NCBI GenBank assembly: GCA_964602655.1
Contig: CAZRSF010000023.1
Coordinates: 1 to 64,000 of the forward strand
Origin: Moduliflexus sp964602655
GTDB lineage: Bacteria > Moduliflexota > Moduliflexia > Moduliflexales > Moduliflexaceae
Length of the DNA: 64,000 bases
Reading direction: 5' to 3'
Below, one piece after another: positions 7,483 through 15,946 of this stretch. Made by a program: the position numbers and the translations under genes. Below the pieces are notes generated by a model. The model worked only from the letters and a program-made list of their open reading frames with translations. It did not search any database and had not been told where the DNA came from. Numbering within the stretch: position 1 is the first letter of the stretch; every line of letters begins with the position of its first letter.

Positions 7483-8487
7483 TCAATTCCGTTCCGGCAC
7501 GGGAATTGTTTTTTCGACAAGCCCTTTTTCGATTTCAGCCAGTTTATTCATGACTTCGTCGCCGACGATCTTTTTCATATCGTCGTCTTTACTCATGCCG
7601 ACGCCGTTCTGTGCGATGCCGTAGGTGATGATCGCGCCGTTTCGATAGCTGCCGTCGAGAATTTTCTGAATCGTTTCGAACACCGACAGGCCGACGCGCT
7701 TCATCATGCTGCCCATGATAAAACCTGGCGCAATATAGCCCTGATCCGAATCCACGCCGATGGCGTAAAATCCGGCGTCTTTTGCGGCTTCAATCACGCC
7801 GTTGCCCGTATTTCCGGCGATCTGGAAGATAATATCCGCGCCTTTGTTGAAAATCGTCAACGCCATTTCTTTCCCTTTGGCCGGGTCTTCGAAACTGCCA
7901 ACAAAGCCGGTTTCGACCTTGATTTCCGGGTCAATGTATTTCGCACCCGCTTCGTAGCCTGCGATAAAATTGCGAATGACCGGAATATCCATGCCGCCGA
8001 CCGCGCCGATGACTTTTTTGTCATTCAGTTTCGGATCGCCGGTTTTGCTCGTCATCAGCGCCGCCATCGCGCCTGCGACAAACGAGCCTTCGTTTTCGAG
8101 ATAATCAATCGAACTGACATTCGGCACGCCTTCGATTGCTGCGTCAATATGAACAAACTTCACATCCGGGAAATCCTGCGCGATTTCCAGCAACGGATCA
8201 ACAAGCTCCCAGCCGACGGTAAACACGACTTCATAGCTTTGCGCGGCGGCGATAATCTGCTCCGAAAACGCCGACGGCACGCTGCGGCATTCGAACACTT
8301 TCGTTTCGACCGTCAGTTCGTTTGCGGCTCGCGTCAAGCCTTCATTGCCGGAATCATAAAACGACCGGTCGCCTAAAGTTCCCGCCACGACCATCGCCAC
8401 TTTCAACGCCTCTGCCTGACCGGCAGCCAGAAAACAGGCCGCAAACGCCAGGATGACCGCTAACACGCTTACTCCGATTTTTCTCAT
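7483..8487 (-). CDS. BMP/PnrA-like substrate-binding protein
   Basis: 334 residues: Sec signal peptide MRKIGVSVLAVILAFAACF ending at AEA, then a periplasmic binding protein of the BMP (basic membrane protein, PnrA/TmpC) family. Typical segments are VVAGTLGDRSFYDSGNEGL, FVHIDAAIEGVPNVSSIDY, FVAGAMAALMT, ADIIFQIAGNTGNGVIEAA and GVDSDQGYIAPG. Family members bind purine nucleosides or related ligands for ABC import. There is no lipobox Cys, so it is a soluble periplasmic form. AGGAG lies 8 bp before the ATG at 8487. Its ATPase is two genes downstream; permeases are absent from the window. Confidence 0.9.
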   Translation of the reverse strand: MRKIGVSVLAVILAFAACFLAAGQAEALKVAMVVAGTLGDRSFYDSGNEGLTRAANELTVETKVFECRSVPSAFSEQIIAAAQSYEVVFTVGWELVDPLLEIAQDFPDVKFVHIDAAIEGVPNVSSIDYLENEGSFVAGAMAALMTSKTGDPKLNDKKVIGAVGGMDIPVIRNFIAGYEAGAKYIDPEIKVETGFVGSFEDPAKGKEMALTIFNKGADIIFQIAGNTGNGVIEAAKDAGFYAIGVDSDQGYIAPGFIMGSMMKRVGLSVFETIQKILDGSYRNGAIITYGIAQNGVGMSKDDDMKKIVGDEVMNKLAEIEKGLVEKTIPVPERN

Positions 8488-8529
8488 ACGAAACGCTCCT
8501 TTCGAAAGTTGTTCTTCCATGTACATGTA

Positions 8530-8599
8530 GGACGAATTTGTTTTTCGTCCGCTCGTCCGCCTGTTCATACGGCGCGTGTGTCGAAATACAATTTCGACA
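8530..8599. repeat. Two short CGAAA palindromes
   Basis: GGACGAATTT...TTCGTCC at 8530-8550 and TGTCGAAATACAATTTCGAC ending at 8599. They lie in the 5-prime region of the BMP gene. The rest of the 8488-8782 gap shows no gene. Confidence 0.7.
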
Positions 8600-8743
8600 T
8601 ACAAGACTCTTCACTCACTGCGAAATCACGACAGGCCGATTGCGCCACAGGCAGAGACATCTGTCAATAAAAAATCTTGCAGGATTAGTTCGATATTCGG
8701 GCATCGGATTTTTTCTTCACACGTTGTGCGCCATAAATGAAAA

Positions 8744-8774
8744 TCCCTGTCAGTGTTCGAAACCCTGACAGGGA
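8744..8774. repeat. Palindrome of the CCTGACAGGG type
   Basis: TCCCTGTCAGTGTT (8744-8757) pairs with AACCCTGACAGGGA (8761-8774) with one mismatch. It ends 9 bp from the stop of the esterase gene and may act as its transcript end. Confidence 0.85.
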
Positions 8775-8782
8775 TGCCTGTT

Positions 8783-9757
8783 CTATTTCCCCTGAAGCGC
8801 TTGCCGCGCAAAACGGAGTTTTTCGCGCTGATGGAACGACTCGCCGCCTTCATGCTGGTTGTACGGATAAATGCAAATTTCCTTCGGCCCGGCGTGATGA
8901 TTATACGCCGCAAACACCGTGCGCGGCGGGCAGATGTCATCCATTAAGCCGACCGAATAGAGTGCGGGGCATTTTGTTCGCGCCGCGAAATTCACGCCGT
9001 CAAAATACGAGAGCGTCCGAAAAACCGTGTCAATCTTGTCGCGATGGGTTTTGCAAAAGCGCGTGATTTCCGCATACGGATACGCATCCGTGATTTCCGT
9101 CGCCATGCGATACATGCATAAAAACGGCACATCCGGCATCATTGCAAACACATCGGGCACAAGCGCCGCTGCCGCAAGCGTCATGCCGCCGCCCTGACTT
9201 CCGCCGGTCACGATAATTTTGGACGCGTCCACCGCCGCATGGCTGCGAGCCGTTTCGATGGCGCGCACCGTATCAGTAAACACGCGCCGGTAGTAGTAGG
9301 TGTTCGGATCAAGAATGCCGCGCGTCATATAGCCCGGATAACTCGGGCTTGAGCCGTCCGGCTCAGGATCTGGCGTGTCGCCCGTTCGCCACGTGCTCCC
9401 CTGTCCGCGCGTATCCATCACGAGATGCGCATATCCGGCAGCGTTCCAGCCGAGCCATTCGAACGGAAAGCCGCGCCCGCCGCCGTAACCGATAAACTCG
9501 ACGATGCAGGGCAACGCGCCGTTGCCCTGTTTCGGCAGATTGAGCCAACCCTTGATGCGCTGTCCGCCGTAGCCGCTGAACGTGACATCATACGTGTCAA
9601 TCAGTGTCAAACCAGCATCTATCGGCTCGAACACGGCATTCAGCGGATGTTGGCGCGTTTCGGCCAGCGTGGTTTGCCAAAAAGCGTCAAAATCTTCTGG
9701 CTCGGTTCTTTGTGGGCGAAATTCACGTAGTTGCTCTAATGGCAGATCGAAAAGCAT
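8783..9757 (-). CDS. Acetyl xylan esterase / cephalosporin-C deacetylase family (AXE1)
   Basis: Removes acetyl groups from acylated sugars. The 324-residue alpha/beta hydrolase has the nucleophile motif VTGGSQGGG, the Asp region YSVGLMDDICPP and the His region NQHEGG, all as in the AXE1 family. The N-terminal FDLPLEQLREFRP and EDFDAFW are family-typical, as is RGQGSTW. No signal peptide, so it acts in the cytoplasm on imported acetylated sugars. The ATG at 9757 is preferred because AAGGA precedes it by 8 bp; an ATG three codons upstream overlaps that site. Neighbours give no pathway hint. Confidence 0.92.
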   Translation of the reverse strand: MLFDLPLEQLREFRPQRTEPEDFDAFWQTTLAETRQHPLNAVFEPIDAGLTLIDTYDVTFSGYGGQRIKGWLNLPKQGNGALPCIVEFIGYGGGRGFPFEWLGWNAAGYAHLVMDTRGQGSTWRTGDTPDPEPDGSSPSYPGYMTRGILDPNTYYYRRVFTDTVRAIETARSHAAVDASKIIVTGGSQGGGMTLAAAALVPDVFAMMPDVPFLCMYRMATEITDAYPYAEITRFCKTHRDKIDTVFRTLSYFDGVNFAARTKCPALYSVGLMDDICPPRTVFAAYNHHAGPKEICIYPYNQHEGGESFHQREKLRFARQALQGK

Positions 9758-9865
9758 AGATTCCATCCTTTTTTTTGTAAATGTTTTTGGGTTCGCGCAG
9801 AGATGCAAAGTTTTCTCATCTGAAATTCTCTGCGCCTCAGCCTCCCTGCTGGAGACCAATACATG

Positions 9866-10624
9866 TTATTGAACGATTTTCCGAAACACCTCATTAAATC
9901 GCTCGCTGTCGAGGTGATGCGGATTGGGCGGCAGGCTCGTTTTCGCGGCTTGCAATTCCGCGTGAAGATACTGCTCAAGCCGCGCAGAACGCGAAATGCC
10001 GGTTTTCTCATTTCCAGCCTTTTTTGCGACAAGCAAGCGGGCGATCTCCTGCCGCAATTCGTTCTTTGCATCCGGCAAGAATTCTGTCAACAAATCATCG
10101 AACAACATCGGCGGCTGGCTGTTGCGGCGCAAAATCCACTGGCAGCAGAACAGCGTGCGCAAGGCATAGAGATACGCTTTGCCGGTCGCTTCGCCCGTTT
10201 CCTCAATCAGCATCAAGCGTTTGGTGGTCATGCCGAGATAATGATGGCAGAGCGGCGCAGGCAAAAAGGCGTCGCGCATTAACTCGAAAACCGGCGACAT
10301 CGCCTCGTCATTGCGGCGGTACACGACCGGCGAGGTCAGCCATTCCCGCAACGGCGCGTTTGCCTTATGCAGCAAGAGCAGCGCCTTTTTGATGTCCCAT
10401 CCGCTCACGTCTAACACGCCGCCGTCGGAAAATTCGATCACGTCGCGGGGATCATGAATCGCTAAATACGCCTGTTTCGGATGCGCATACAAGAAGCGCA
10501 CATCGTAATCGCTGTCGGGCGAGGCAAAGCCCCAGGCGCGGCTGCCGGATTCGCAGGCGTAGAGAATCGTCACGTCGTATTGCCGCTCAAGATCGGCTAA
10601 TTTTTGTAAAATTGTTTCTTTCAT
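9866..10624 (-). CDS. RlaP-like nucleotidyltransferase (first of two)
   Basis: About 252 residues of the DNA polymerase beta superfamily. The nucleotide-transfer motif GSRAWGFASPDSDYDVRFLY (GS..G....SD.D) holds the metal-binding aspartates, followed by helical segments with KKALLLLHKANAPLREWL. This is the PF10127/COG3541 type called RlaP because some members are linked to RNA ligases in RNA repair. No ligase is visible here. A related gene follows at 10883 (upstream on this strand), separated by a complex repeat. No clear ribosome binding site was found at 10624 or at the alternative start 10633. Confidence 0.82.
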   Translation of the reverse strand: MKETILQKLADLERQYDVTILYACESGSRAWGFASPDSDYDVRFLYAHPKQAYLAIHDPRDVIEFSDGGVLDVSGWDIKKALLLLHKANAPLREWLTSPVVYRRNDEAMSPVFELMRDAFLPAPLCHHYLGMTTKRLMLIEETGEATGKAYLYALRTLFCCQWILRRNSQPPMLFDDLLTEFLPDAKNELRQEIARLLVAKKAGNEKTGISRSARLEQYLHAELQAAKTSLPPNPHHLDSERFNEVFRKIVQ

Positions 10625-10675
10625 AAAAAACACAACATGGTAGAGGCGCTCCGGCGAGGCATCTATTTGGGAGAA

Positions 10676-10882
10676 AGACGCCCAGCCGGGGCAGGGCTGT
10701 TAAGTTCTATTGAAGACCCTCCGCCCAGCCCAGCGATAAATCGCCGGTCTCAAGGCGGAAGGACGCTGAAGCGCCCTGTCCGGCTTTTCAGCGGGCTTCA
10801 GCCTGCTTCGGTTTTGAGCCCGGCCATTTATGGCTGGGCTGGACGGCATATTTTAGAACTTAACAGCCCAGCCGGGGCGTCT
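10676..10882. repeat. Complex nested inverted repeat between the two RlaP genes
   Basis: Outer arms pair AGACGCCC (10676) with GGGGCGTCT (ending 10882), and GGGCTGTTAAGTTCT (10694-10708) with AGAACTTAACAGCCC (10855-10869). Inside, GCCCAGCGATAAATCGCCGG partly pairs with CCGGCCATTTATGGCTGGGC, and a further CTGAAGC/GCTTCAG pair surrounds CGGCTTTTCAGCGGGC. It fills nearly the whole gap, and the TAG stop of the next gene lies at its right border. Confidence 0.85.
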
Positions 10883-11854
10883 CTACAAGTGATTGAACAA
10901 TTCTCTTTCTACAACATCGCAAAGAAACCGATCCCAATAGGCAGTATCAGCCTGTTCGGGCAAATCGCTGGCGGTAAGCAGCGTTTCGACTTCATCCATC
11001 AGCGCGTCGAGCGTCGGCGCGACTTGCGTGAGATAATCCAATTGCCCTTGTTTGACTTGCCGCAAAAACGCCGCGTCTTTCAGCGGAAATGTAATCGTCT
11101 GTTCGGTTAAAATCTGTTTGACTTGCAATGCCACGCGCAGCGCATGAGACACCGCTTTCCAATCAATCGCCTGATTCTGCGCCGCGAGTTTGGCGCGTTG
11201 CCCGTACTGGCTGGCGAATTGCTCCAAGACTGGCAGCATGTAGGCGATGGTGACGGATTCCTGAAAGCGTTTGCCGCAGACTTCGTACATTCTCATGCCG
11301 TTCGGATCGCGTCCCGCTTCGCCGCAATGCTCACGGCGCGGCAGTTCATCCCAGATTGCCTGAAGTTTCGAATCAGGATCGCGCGATTTCAATAGCGCCA
11401 ACACCTCTTCCACTGCTTGCAGACGCGAGCCTTTGATGCCGTAAATGCTGGCCTGTTTTCGGGCGTAATTCACGAACGAATCGAGGCGTTTGGAATAAAA
11501 GCGGTGGCGCTCTTCGACAATCGCCTGCCAGACGGCGGAGGTTTCTATAATCATGTTATCGGGCGCGTGCAGCATGTCGAGCGCGATAGTTTGCCCTTCG
11601 CAGGCCAATTGCAGGAAATAATGAAGCGAATACGCTTCCATGTCAACGTCATCCGAGGTGTTACGCTCGCGATCAGGGCGGGTCGAAAAAGAATAACTCT
11701 TCGGAATTCGCCCTAATAAAATGGCGTCTTTCGATGGCAGAAACACGCCTTTGTAGTCGGTATCCGATTGCGGCGTCGCCGTGCCATAGAGATGCGAACC
11801 GACCTGAATTTTGACGAGATAACTCAGCGCAGGAAAATGTTTATTAACCGTCAA
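10883..11854 (-). CDS. RlaP-like nucleotidyltransferase (second of two)
   Basis: 323 residues with the same core as the previous gene: VGSHLYGTATPQSDTDYKGV gives the GS..YG....SD.D.KG signature of COG3541/RlaP proteins. Additional conserved stretches are DDVDMEAYSLHYFLQLACEG and LDMLHAP. It is about 70 residues longer and clearly diverged from its neighbour, so the pair is an old duplication or two separate acquisitions. The nucleotide donor and target RNA or protein are unknown. The gene begins 49 bp downstream of yejE on the same strand. Confidence 0.82.
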   Translation of the reverse strand: MTVNKHFPALSYLVKIQVGSHLYGTATPQSDTDYKGVFLPSKDAILLGRIPKSYSFSTRPDRERNTSDDVDMEAYSLHYFLQLACEGQTIALDMLHAPDNMIIETSAVWQAIVEERHRFYSKRLDSFVNYARKQASIYGIKGSRLQAVEEVLALLKSRDPDSKLQAIWDELPRREHCGEAGRDPNGMRMYEVCGKRFQESVTIAYMLPVLEQFASQYGQRAKLAAQNQAIDWKAVSHALRVALQVKQILTEQTITFPLKDAAFLRQVKQGQLDYLTQVAPTLDALMDEVETLLTASDLPEQADTAYWDRFLCDVVERELFNHL

Positions 11855-11874
11855 TGATTTTTCAAACAGAAGTA

Positions 11875-11897
11875 CAAAAGCAAGCTTTTGCGCTCCT
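11875..11897. repeat. AGCAAGCTTTTGC repeat
   Basis: CAAAAGCAAGCTTTTGCGCT is a copy of the family at 112, 27245, 55828 and 55879. It sits between yejE and the nucleotidyltransferase gene. Confidence 0.75.
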
Positions 11898-11902
11898 GTT
11901 CT

Positions 11903-12937
11903 TTAATTATGAATCAACGAGTTCAGCGATTTCGGGTCGAACGCTTCCCGTACCGCTTCGCCGATGAACGTGACGAGCAAGAGCGTAAAAAACAACGCAC
12001 CGATGGGCGACAACGAAAGCCAGTATGAATAAATGTTTGCCATCCCCTGCCCCATCAATTCGCCCCAACTCGGCGTCGGCGCGGGCAGACCGAAGCCAAG
12101 AAAATCGAGCGAAGTCAGCGCGAAAATGTCGCCGACCAACATAAACGGAATCAGCGTGATAATCGGAATCAGCGAATTGGGCAGAATGTGCCTGAAAATA
12201 ATGCTGAGATCACTTGCACCCAGGGCTTTCGCGGCCTGCACGTAGTCTTTCGATTTTTCCCGTAGCACTTCGCCGCGCATGTAATACGTAATCCCCATCC
12301 AGCCGAATGTCGTCAAAATAATCACCAACCAGAAATAACTCGGCTCGAAAATCGAGGTAATGATAATCACCAAATAGAGTGTCGGAATCGTTGACCAGAT
12401 TTCGATCAGCCGTTGCACCGTCAGGTCGAAGCGCCCGCCGTAATAGCCCTGCAACGCGCCGACAAATACGCCAAGAATCAAACTGAAAAACGACACTTTC
12501 AAGCCAAAACTCATCGAAATCCGAAAGCCGTACAACAGACGGACGAACACGTCGCGCCCGCGATCATCCGTGCCGAGCCAATGCTCCCAGCTTGGCGGAT
12601 GCGGCGGCGAACCGGGCAGATCGCGCAGCGATTCGGTCGGACTGTATGGCAGCGGCGGCATTACGACGACATTGCCGCTTCCATCTGCTCGGAATTGCGC
12701 TTGCAAGGTGCGATAATCCGGCTCGGCGGAGTCTGTGCCGCCGAATGTCGTCGCAGGAAAATATTGAAATGTCGGGAAATAATATTCCCCCTGATAACGC
12801 ACAAAGAGCGGCTTATTGTTGGCGAGAAACTCTAAGCCGAATGATATGAGATACAGCGCGAGGACAACAATCAGCGAATAATATCCGCGCCGAATGCTTT
12901 TGAATTTGCGAAAGCGTTTGTTCGAAAGTTCTGACAT
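11903..12937 (-). CDS. yejE: Peptide ABC transporter permease, YejE-like
   Basis: 344 residues, inner-membrane permease of the oligopeptide/microcin C import family. The N-terminal membrane segment YYSLIVVLALYLISFGLEFL is followed by a long periplasmic insert (to about residue 130), as in YejE, then HWLGTDDRGRDVFVRLLYG and the EAA loop region VQAAKALGASDLSIIFRHIL. The start at 12937 (MSELSNKRF) is preferred; the reading frame stays open to 12982 only because a CCCTCCCAGGAGGGG repeat is translated as SPPGRGWDG. It is last of yejA-yejB-yejE. The ATPase gene yejF is not in the window. Confidence 0.9.
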   Translation of the reverse strand: MSELSNKRFRKFKSIRRGYYSLIVVLALYLISFGLEFLANNKPLFVRYQGEYYFPTFQYFPATTFGGTDSAEPDYRTLQAQFRADGSGNVVVMPPLPYSPTESLRDLPGSPPHPPSWEHWLGTDDRGRDVFVRLLYGFRISMSFGLKVSFFSLILGVFVGALQGYYGGRFDLTVQRLIEIWSTIPTLYLVIIITSIFEPSYFWLVIILTTFGWMGITYYMRGEVLREKSKDYVQAAKALGASDLSIIFRHILPNSLIPIITLIPFMLVGDIFALTSLDFLGFGLPAPTPSWGELMGQGMANIYSYWLSLSPIGALFFTLLLVTFIGEAVREAFDPKSLNSLIHN

Positions 12938-12949
12938 AGCGAAAGGCAA

Positions 12950-12980
12950 CCCATCCCAACCCCTCCCAGGAGGGGAAATC
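12950..12980. repeat. CCCTCCCAGGAGGGG repeat between yejB and yejE
   Basis: CCCATCCCAACCCCTCCCAG continues into GAGGGGAAATC. It matches the right half of the long inverted repeat at 60578-60666 and extends the yejE frame upstream without being a likely part of the protein. Confidence 0.8.
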
Positions 12981-12984
12981 ATGT

Positions 12985-14013
12985 TTACCGAAAATCAATA
13001 CGCGGATCGATCAGGATGTAACAGACATCCGACAAAATATTACCAAGCAGCGACAACAGGCTCGAAATGACGAGAATGCCGAGGACGACGGGATAGTCGC
13101 GATCCACAATCGCCGTATAACCTAATAAGCCCATGCCGTCAATATTGAAAACTTTTTCAATCAAAAACGATCCGGCTAAAATAATCGAAAGAAAATGGCC
13201 GAAGCCGGTGGCAAGCGGGATCAGGGAATTTCGCAGCGCATGTTTATACACAATCACGCGGCCTGTCAATCCTTTCGCAAACGCGGTCAACACGTAATCC
13301 TGCGTCAATTGCTCTAACAGCGAATTTTTCATCAGAATCGTCAGCGTGGCAAATGAGGAAATCATGTAGCAGATGACTGGCAAAATCGTGTGATGCAGCA
13401 AATCCCAAACTTTTCCCAAAAAAGACAATTCTGAAAAACTGTCCGAAACGAAACCGCCGAGGGGAAACAGATTCCAAAAGCTGCCGCCGCCAAACAGCAC
13501 AAGCAACACGATGCCGAGGGCAAAGCCGGGCGTAGCGTACCCGACAAACACAAACACGCTGGTAGCGGTATCGAACAGACTTTTATGTTTGACGGCCTTC
13601 ATCACGCCGAGCGGAATACAGACGAGATAACTCAGGAAAAACCCGATCAGGCCGAAATATAACGACACCGGCAAGCGCGATTCGATCACATCCCAGACGG
13701 GATCGCCGTAAATGTAGGATGTGCCGAGGTCTAAACGCAAGATATTCCAGAGCCAGAGGCCGTAACGCGCCAATATCGGCTTATCGAAGCCGTAATTCTC
13801 GCGCATCTGCTCAATCGCGTCGGCGGTCAGTTCGGAACTGACAACGCCGCCGCTTGTGCCGCCTTCGCCGAGCGCGCCGCCCATGCGAATCTGGCGAATC
13901 GCCTGCTCGATCGGGCCGCCGGGAACGATGTGCATGATGATGAAACTGACGAGCGTGATGCCAAGGAAGGTGGGGATAATCAATAACAATCGCCGGATGA
14001 AATATGCTCGCAT
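12985..14013 (-). CDS. yejB: Peptide ABC transporter permease, YejB-like
   Basis: 342 residues. N-terminal MRAYFIRRLLLIIPTFLGIT and FIIMHIVPGGPIEQ are typical of the DppB/OppB/YejB permease family; the insert between GGPIEQAIRQ and ENYGFDKPILARYGLWL is the YejB version. Five to six membrane segments, with the EAA loop near YVLTAFAKGLTGRVIVYKHA. It pairs with YejE to form the channel. The ATG at 14013 is preferred over one 18 bp upstream. A TTCG-loop palindrome separates it from yejA. Confidence 0.92.
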   Translation of the reverse strand: MRAYFIRRLLLIIPTFLGITLVSFIIMHIVPGGPIEQAIRQIRMGGALGEGGTSGGVVSSELTADAIEQMRENYGFDKPILARYGLWLWNILRLDLGTSYIYGDPVWDVIESRLPVSLYFGLIGFFLSYLVCIPLGVMKAVKHKSLFDTATSVFVFVGYATPGFALGIVLLVLFGGGSFWNLFPLGGFVSDSFSELSFLGKVWDLLHHTILPVICYMISSFATLTILMKNSLLEQLTQDYVLTAFAKGLTGRVIVYKHALRNSLIPLATGFGHFLSIILAGSFLIEKVFNIDGMGLLGYTAIVDRDYPVVLGILVISSLLSLLGNILSDVCYILIDPRIDFR

Positions 14014-14022
14014 AAGAAAGAC

Positions 14023-14054
14023 AGACCTCACAGGTTTTCGAAACCTGTGAGGTC
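14023..14054. repeat. Perfect TTCG-loop palindrome
   Basis: AGACCTCACAGGTT (14023-14036), loop TTCG (14037-14040), AACCTGTGAGGTCT (14041-14054). The RNA would be a 14-bp stem closed by a UUCG tetraloop. Located between yejA and yejB, it could tune relative expression of binding protein and permease. Confidence 0.95.
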
Positions 14055-14067
14055 TTTGTTCGAAGTC

Positions 14068-15828
14068 CTATTTGTTATCCCAGTAATGCACGTCAGTTTC
14101 GCCGACAGGCAAGGCGGTTTTCGCCTTCATCGCCTCTGTTAATTGCTGTTCTTTCTCCGCATCATACCACCAGAGCGACACAATATCGTTATAATTGCCA
14201 AATTTACTCAGATACGACTCTGGCATCCCAAACTTATCCCAATACAGAATCCTCGTAAACGGCGCGAACCACCCAAGTATGTAAGGATGCTCGTTATACA
14301 CCAGCCCGTCAAGCTCTTGCAGCGCGGCGATCCGTTCTTCCAGATCAAACATCAACGGATACTGATCGAGAATTTCATCCACACGCGGAATTTTCAAGCC
14401 GGTCACGTTATTCGTTTCATGAATATCTGCGTATTTCGAATGATAGTTGGCTTCAGGATTCGGGAAGATCATCCCTCCCCAGGCCAGACTTGCCAGATCA
14501 AAATTCCAATCATCTACCAGTTTATACATCGCCGCATAATCGAGTTGCTTCAATTTCAAATCAATGCCAGCTTTTCTCAAATCTTCCTGAAAAATCGTCA
14601 GATATCGCTCAAGCGTTTTCTCTCCGTATAAAACTGTCGTCGAAAACGGCATCCCATCTTTTGTCAAAATGCCTTCAGCATTTCTCTCCTTCCAGCCTGC
14701 TTCTGTCAGCAACTCTTGCGCTTTTTGCGGATTATACTCGATTTTTTCGTTCTTCGGGTTTTCATATAGAGAATTGGGGAAATACGAATAGGTGTTCTGA
14801 TATTCATTGAAAAATAATTTTTCCATGAATACCTCTCGATTAAAAAGATACGCCAGTGCTTTTCTCACTCGCGCATCGTCAAACGGCGGGCGGCGCATAT
14901 TCAAGGCCAGGCCGGATACGCCATTCGGCTCAAACGTAAACACCTTGCGTTTTTGAATCCAGCCCTGTCGAACTTTATCAATATCGGTTTCTTCGACCCA
15001 TTGTTTCGCAATTCTCGCCAAATAAGCATCAAATTCACCCTTTTTGAACTTTTCGAAGATCATTGTTTCATCTCGGACAACGACAAATTTAATTTGATCA
15101 AAATTGTATAGCCCGAGGTTTTCACGCAAATCTTTGCCCCAGAAATCGTCACGACGAGAAAAAACAATATTGTTCCCTTTTTTGAATGACTCCAGTTTAT
15201 ACGGGCCGGAACCATTCGGCAGATCCCAATTCAACTCTTCTACATAATTTTTGCCGCGATAGGTATGCGCCGGGAAAATAGACAGATTCGCGCCGCAGAA
15301 AATGAAATTGCGCCAGTGCAGGGTTTTTGCGACGAATTTGATGGTGCGCTCATCCACGATTTCCGGTTTCTCGAACAATCGCCCGAACAAGTCGGCAGAA
15401 TACGGATCTTGCGTGTTGGGATCGATCACCAATTCGAATGAAAACACCACATCTTCCGGCGTTACCGGCTGCCCATCCGCCCAGCGAGCATTCGGATTCA
15501 ACCGGAAGAGAAAGGTTTTGTTATCTTCTTTGATTTCCCAGGCATCTGCTAAACTCGGCACGAATTCCAATGTATTCGGATGGACGGAAACCAACGTTTG
15601 ATAGACTAATCCGCTCATCAAATTAGTCAACCACGTATTTGAATTGGGTCCATAAAACCGAAAAGTCGCAGGATAGCTGATCGTTGCATAACTCAGGCTA
15701 CCGCCTTTTTTGGCGTTCGCATCGCCAATCAGGGGAAATGACTCATTGGTCGTCCATTCCGCGCTGCTGCTTGACGCCAGCGCACACGCCAGACTTATGA
15801 GAATCACACAATTCGTTACAAATCTCAT
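14068..15828 (-). CDS. yejA: Peptide ABC transporter substrate-binding protein, YejA-like
   Basis: 586 residues, family 5 extracellular solute-binding protein. Signal peptide MRFVTNCVILISLACALASS ends near SSA. The mature start EWTTNESFPLIGDANAKKGG and SLADAWEIKEDNKTFLFRLN, VTPEDVVFSFELVID and DDARVRKALAYLFNRE are diagnostic; the FRFYGPNSNTWL segment fits the YejA subgroup. It would capture oligopeptides in the periplasm for YejB/YejE. GGAG lies 9 bp before the ATG at 15828. It is first in its operon. Confidence 0.92.
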   Translation of the reverse strand: MRFVTNCVILISLACALASSSSAEWTTNESFPLIGDANAKKGGSLSYATISYPATFRFYGPNSNTWLTNLMSGLVYQTLVSVHPNTLEFVPSLADAWEIKEDNKTFLFRLNPNARWADGQPVTPEDVVFSFELVIDPNTQDPYSADLFGRLFEKPEIVDERTIKFVAKTLHWRNFIFCGANLSIFPAHTYRGKNYVEELNWDLPNGSGPYKLESFKKGNNIVFSRRDDFWGKDLRENLGLYNFDQIKFVVVRDETMIFEKFKKGEFDAYLARIAKQWVEETDIDKVRQGWIQKRKVFTFEPNGVSGLALNMRRPPFDDARVRKALAYLFNREVFMEKLFFNEYQNTYSYFPNSLYENPKNEKIEYNPQKAQELLTEAGWKERNAEGILTKDGMPFSTTVLYGEKTLERYLTIFQEDLRKAGIDLKLKQLDYAAMYKLVDDWNFDLASLAWGGMIFPNPEANYHSKYADIHETNNVTGLKIPRVDEILDQYPLMFDLEERIAALQELDGLVYNEHPYILGWFAPFTRILYWDKFGMPESYLSKFGNYNDIVSLWWYDAEKEQQLTEAMKAKTALPVGETDVHYWDNK

Positions 15829-15882
15829 ACGCGCATACTCTCCTTTTCTCTGCTTATCATTGATAACCATATTTTCTGATCG

Positions 15883-15911
15883 TGTTTACGTCTGCTCTCC
15901 TATTCTGTCAA
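15883..15911 (-). promoter_or_regulatory. Possible promoter of yejABE
   Basis: On the minus strand TTGACA (15911-15906) is followed after exactly 17 bp by TAAACA (15888-15883). The -35 is perfect but the -10 matches only three of six consensus bases, so this is a candidate only. Confidence 0.4.
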
Positions 15912-15946
15912 TCTGCCGCGTCGAAAAGTTGGAATTTTCTCGAAAA

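Noticed and set aside
7468..8376. Long plus-strand open frame opposite the BMP gene
   Set aside because: Composition (His/Arg/Phe rich) is that of an antisense shadow; the BMP protein on the other strand is unambiguous.
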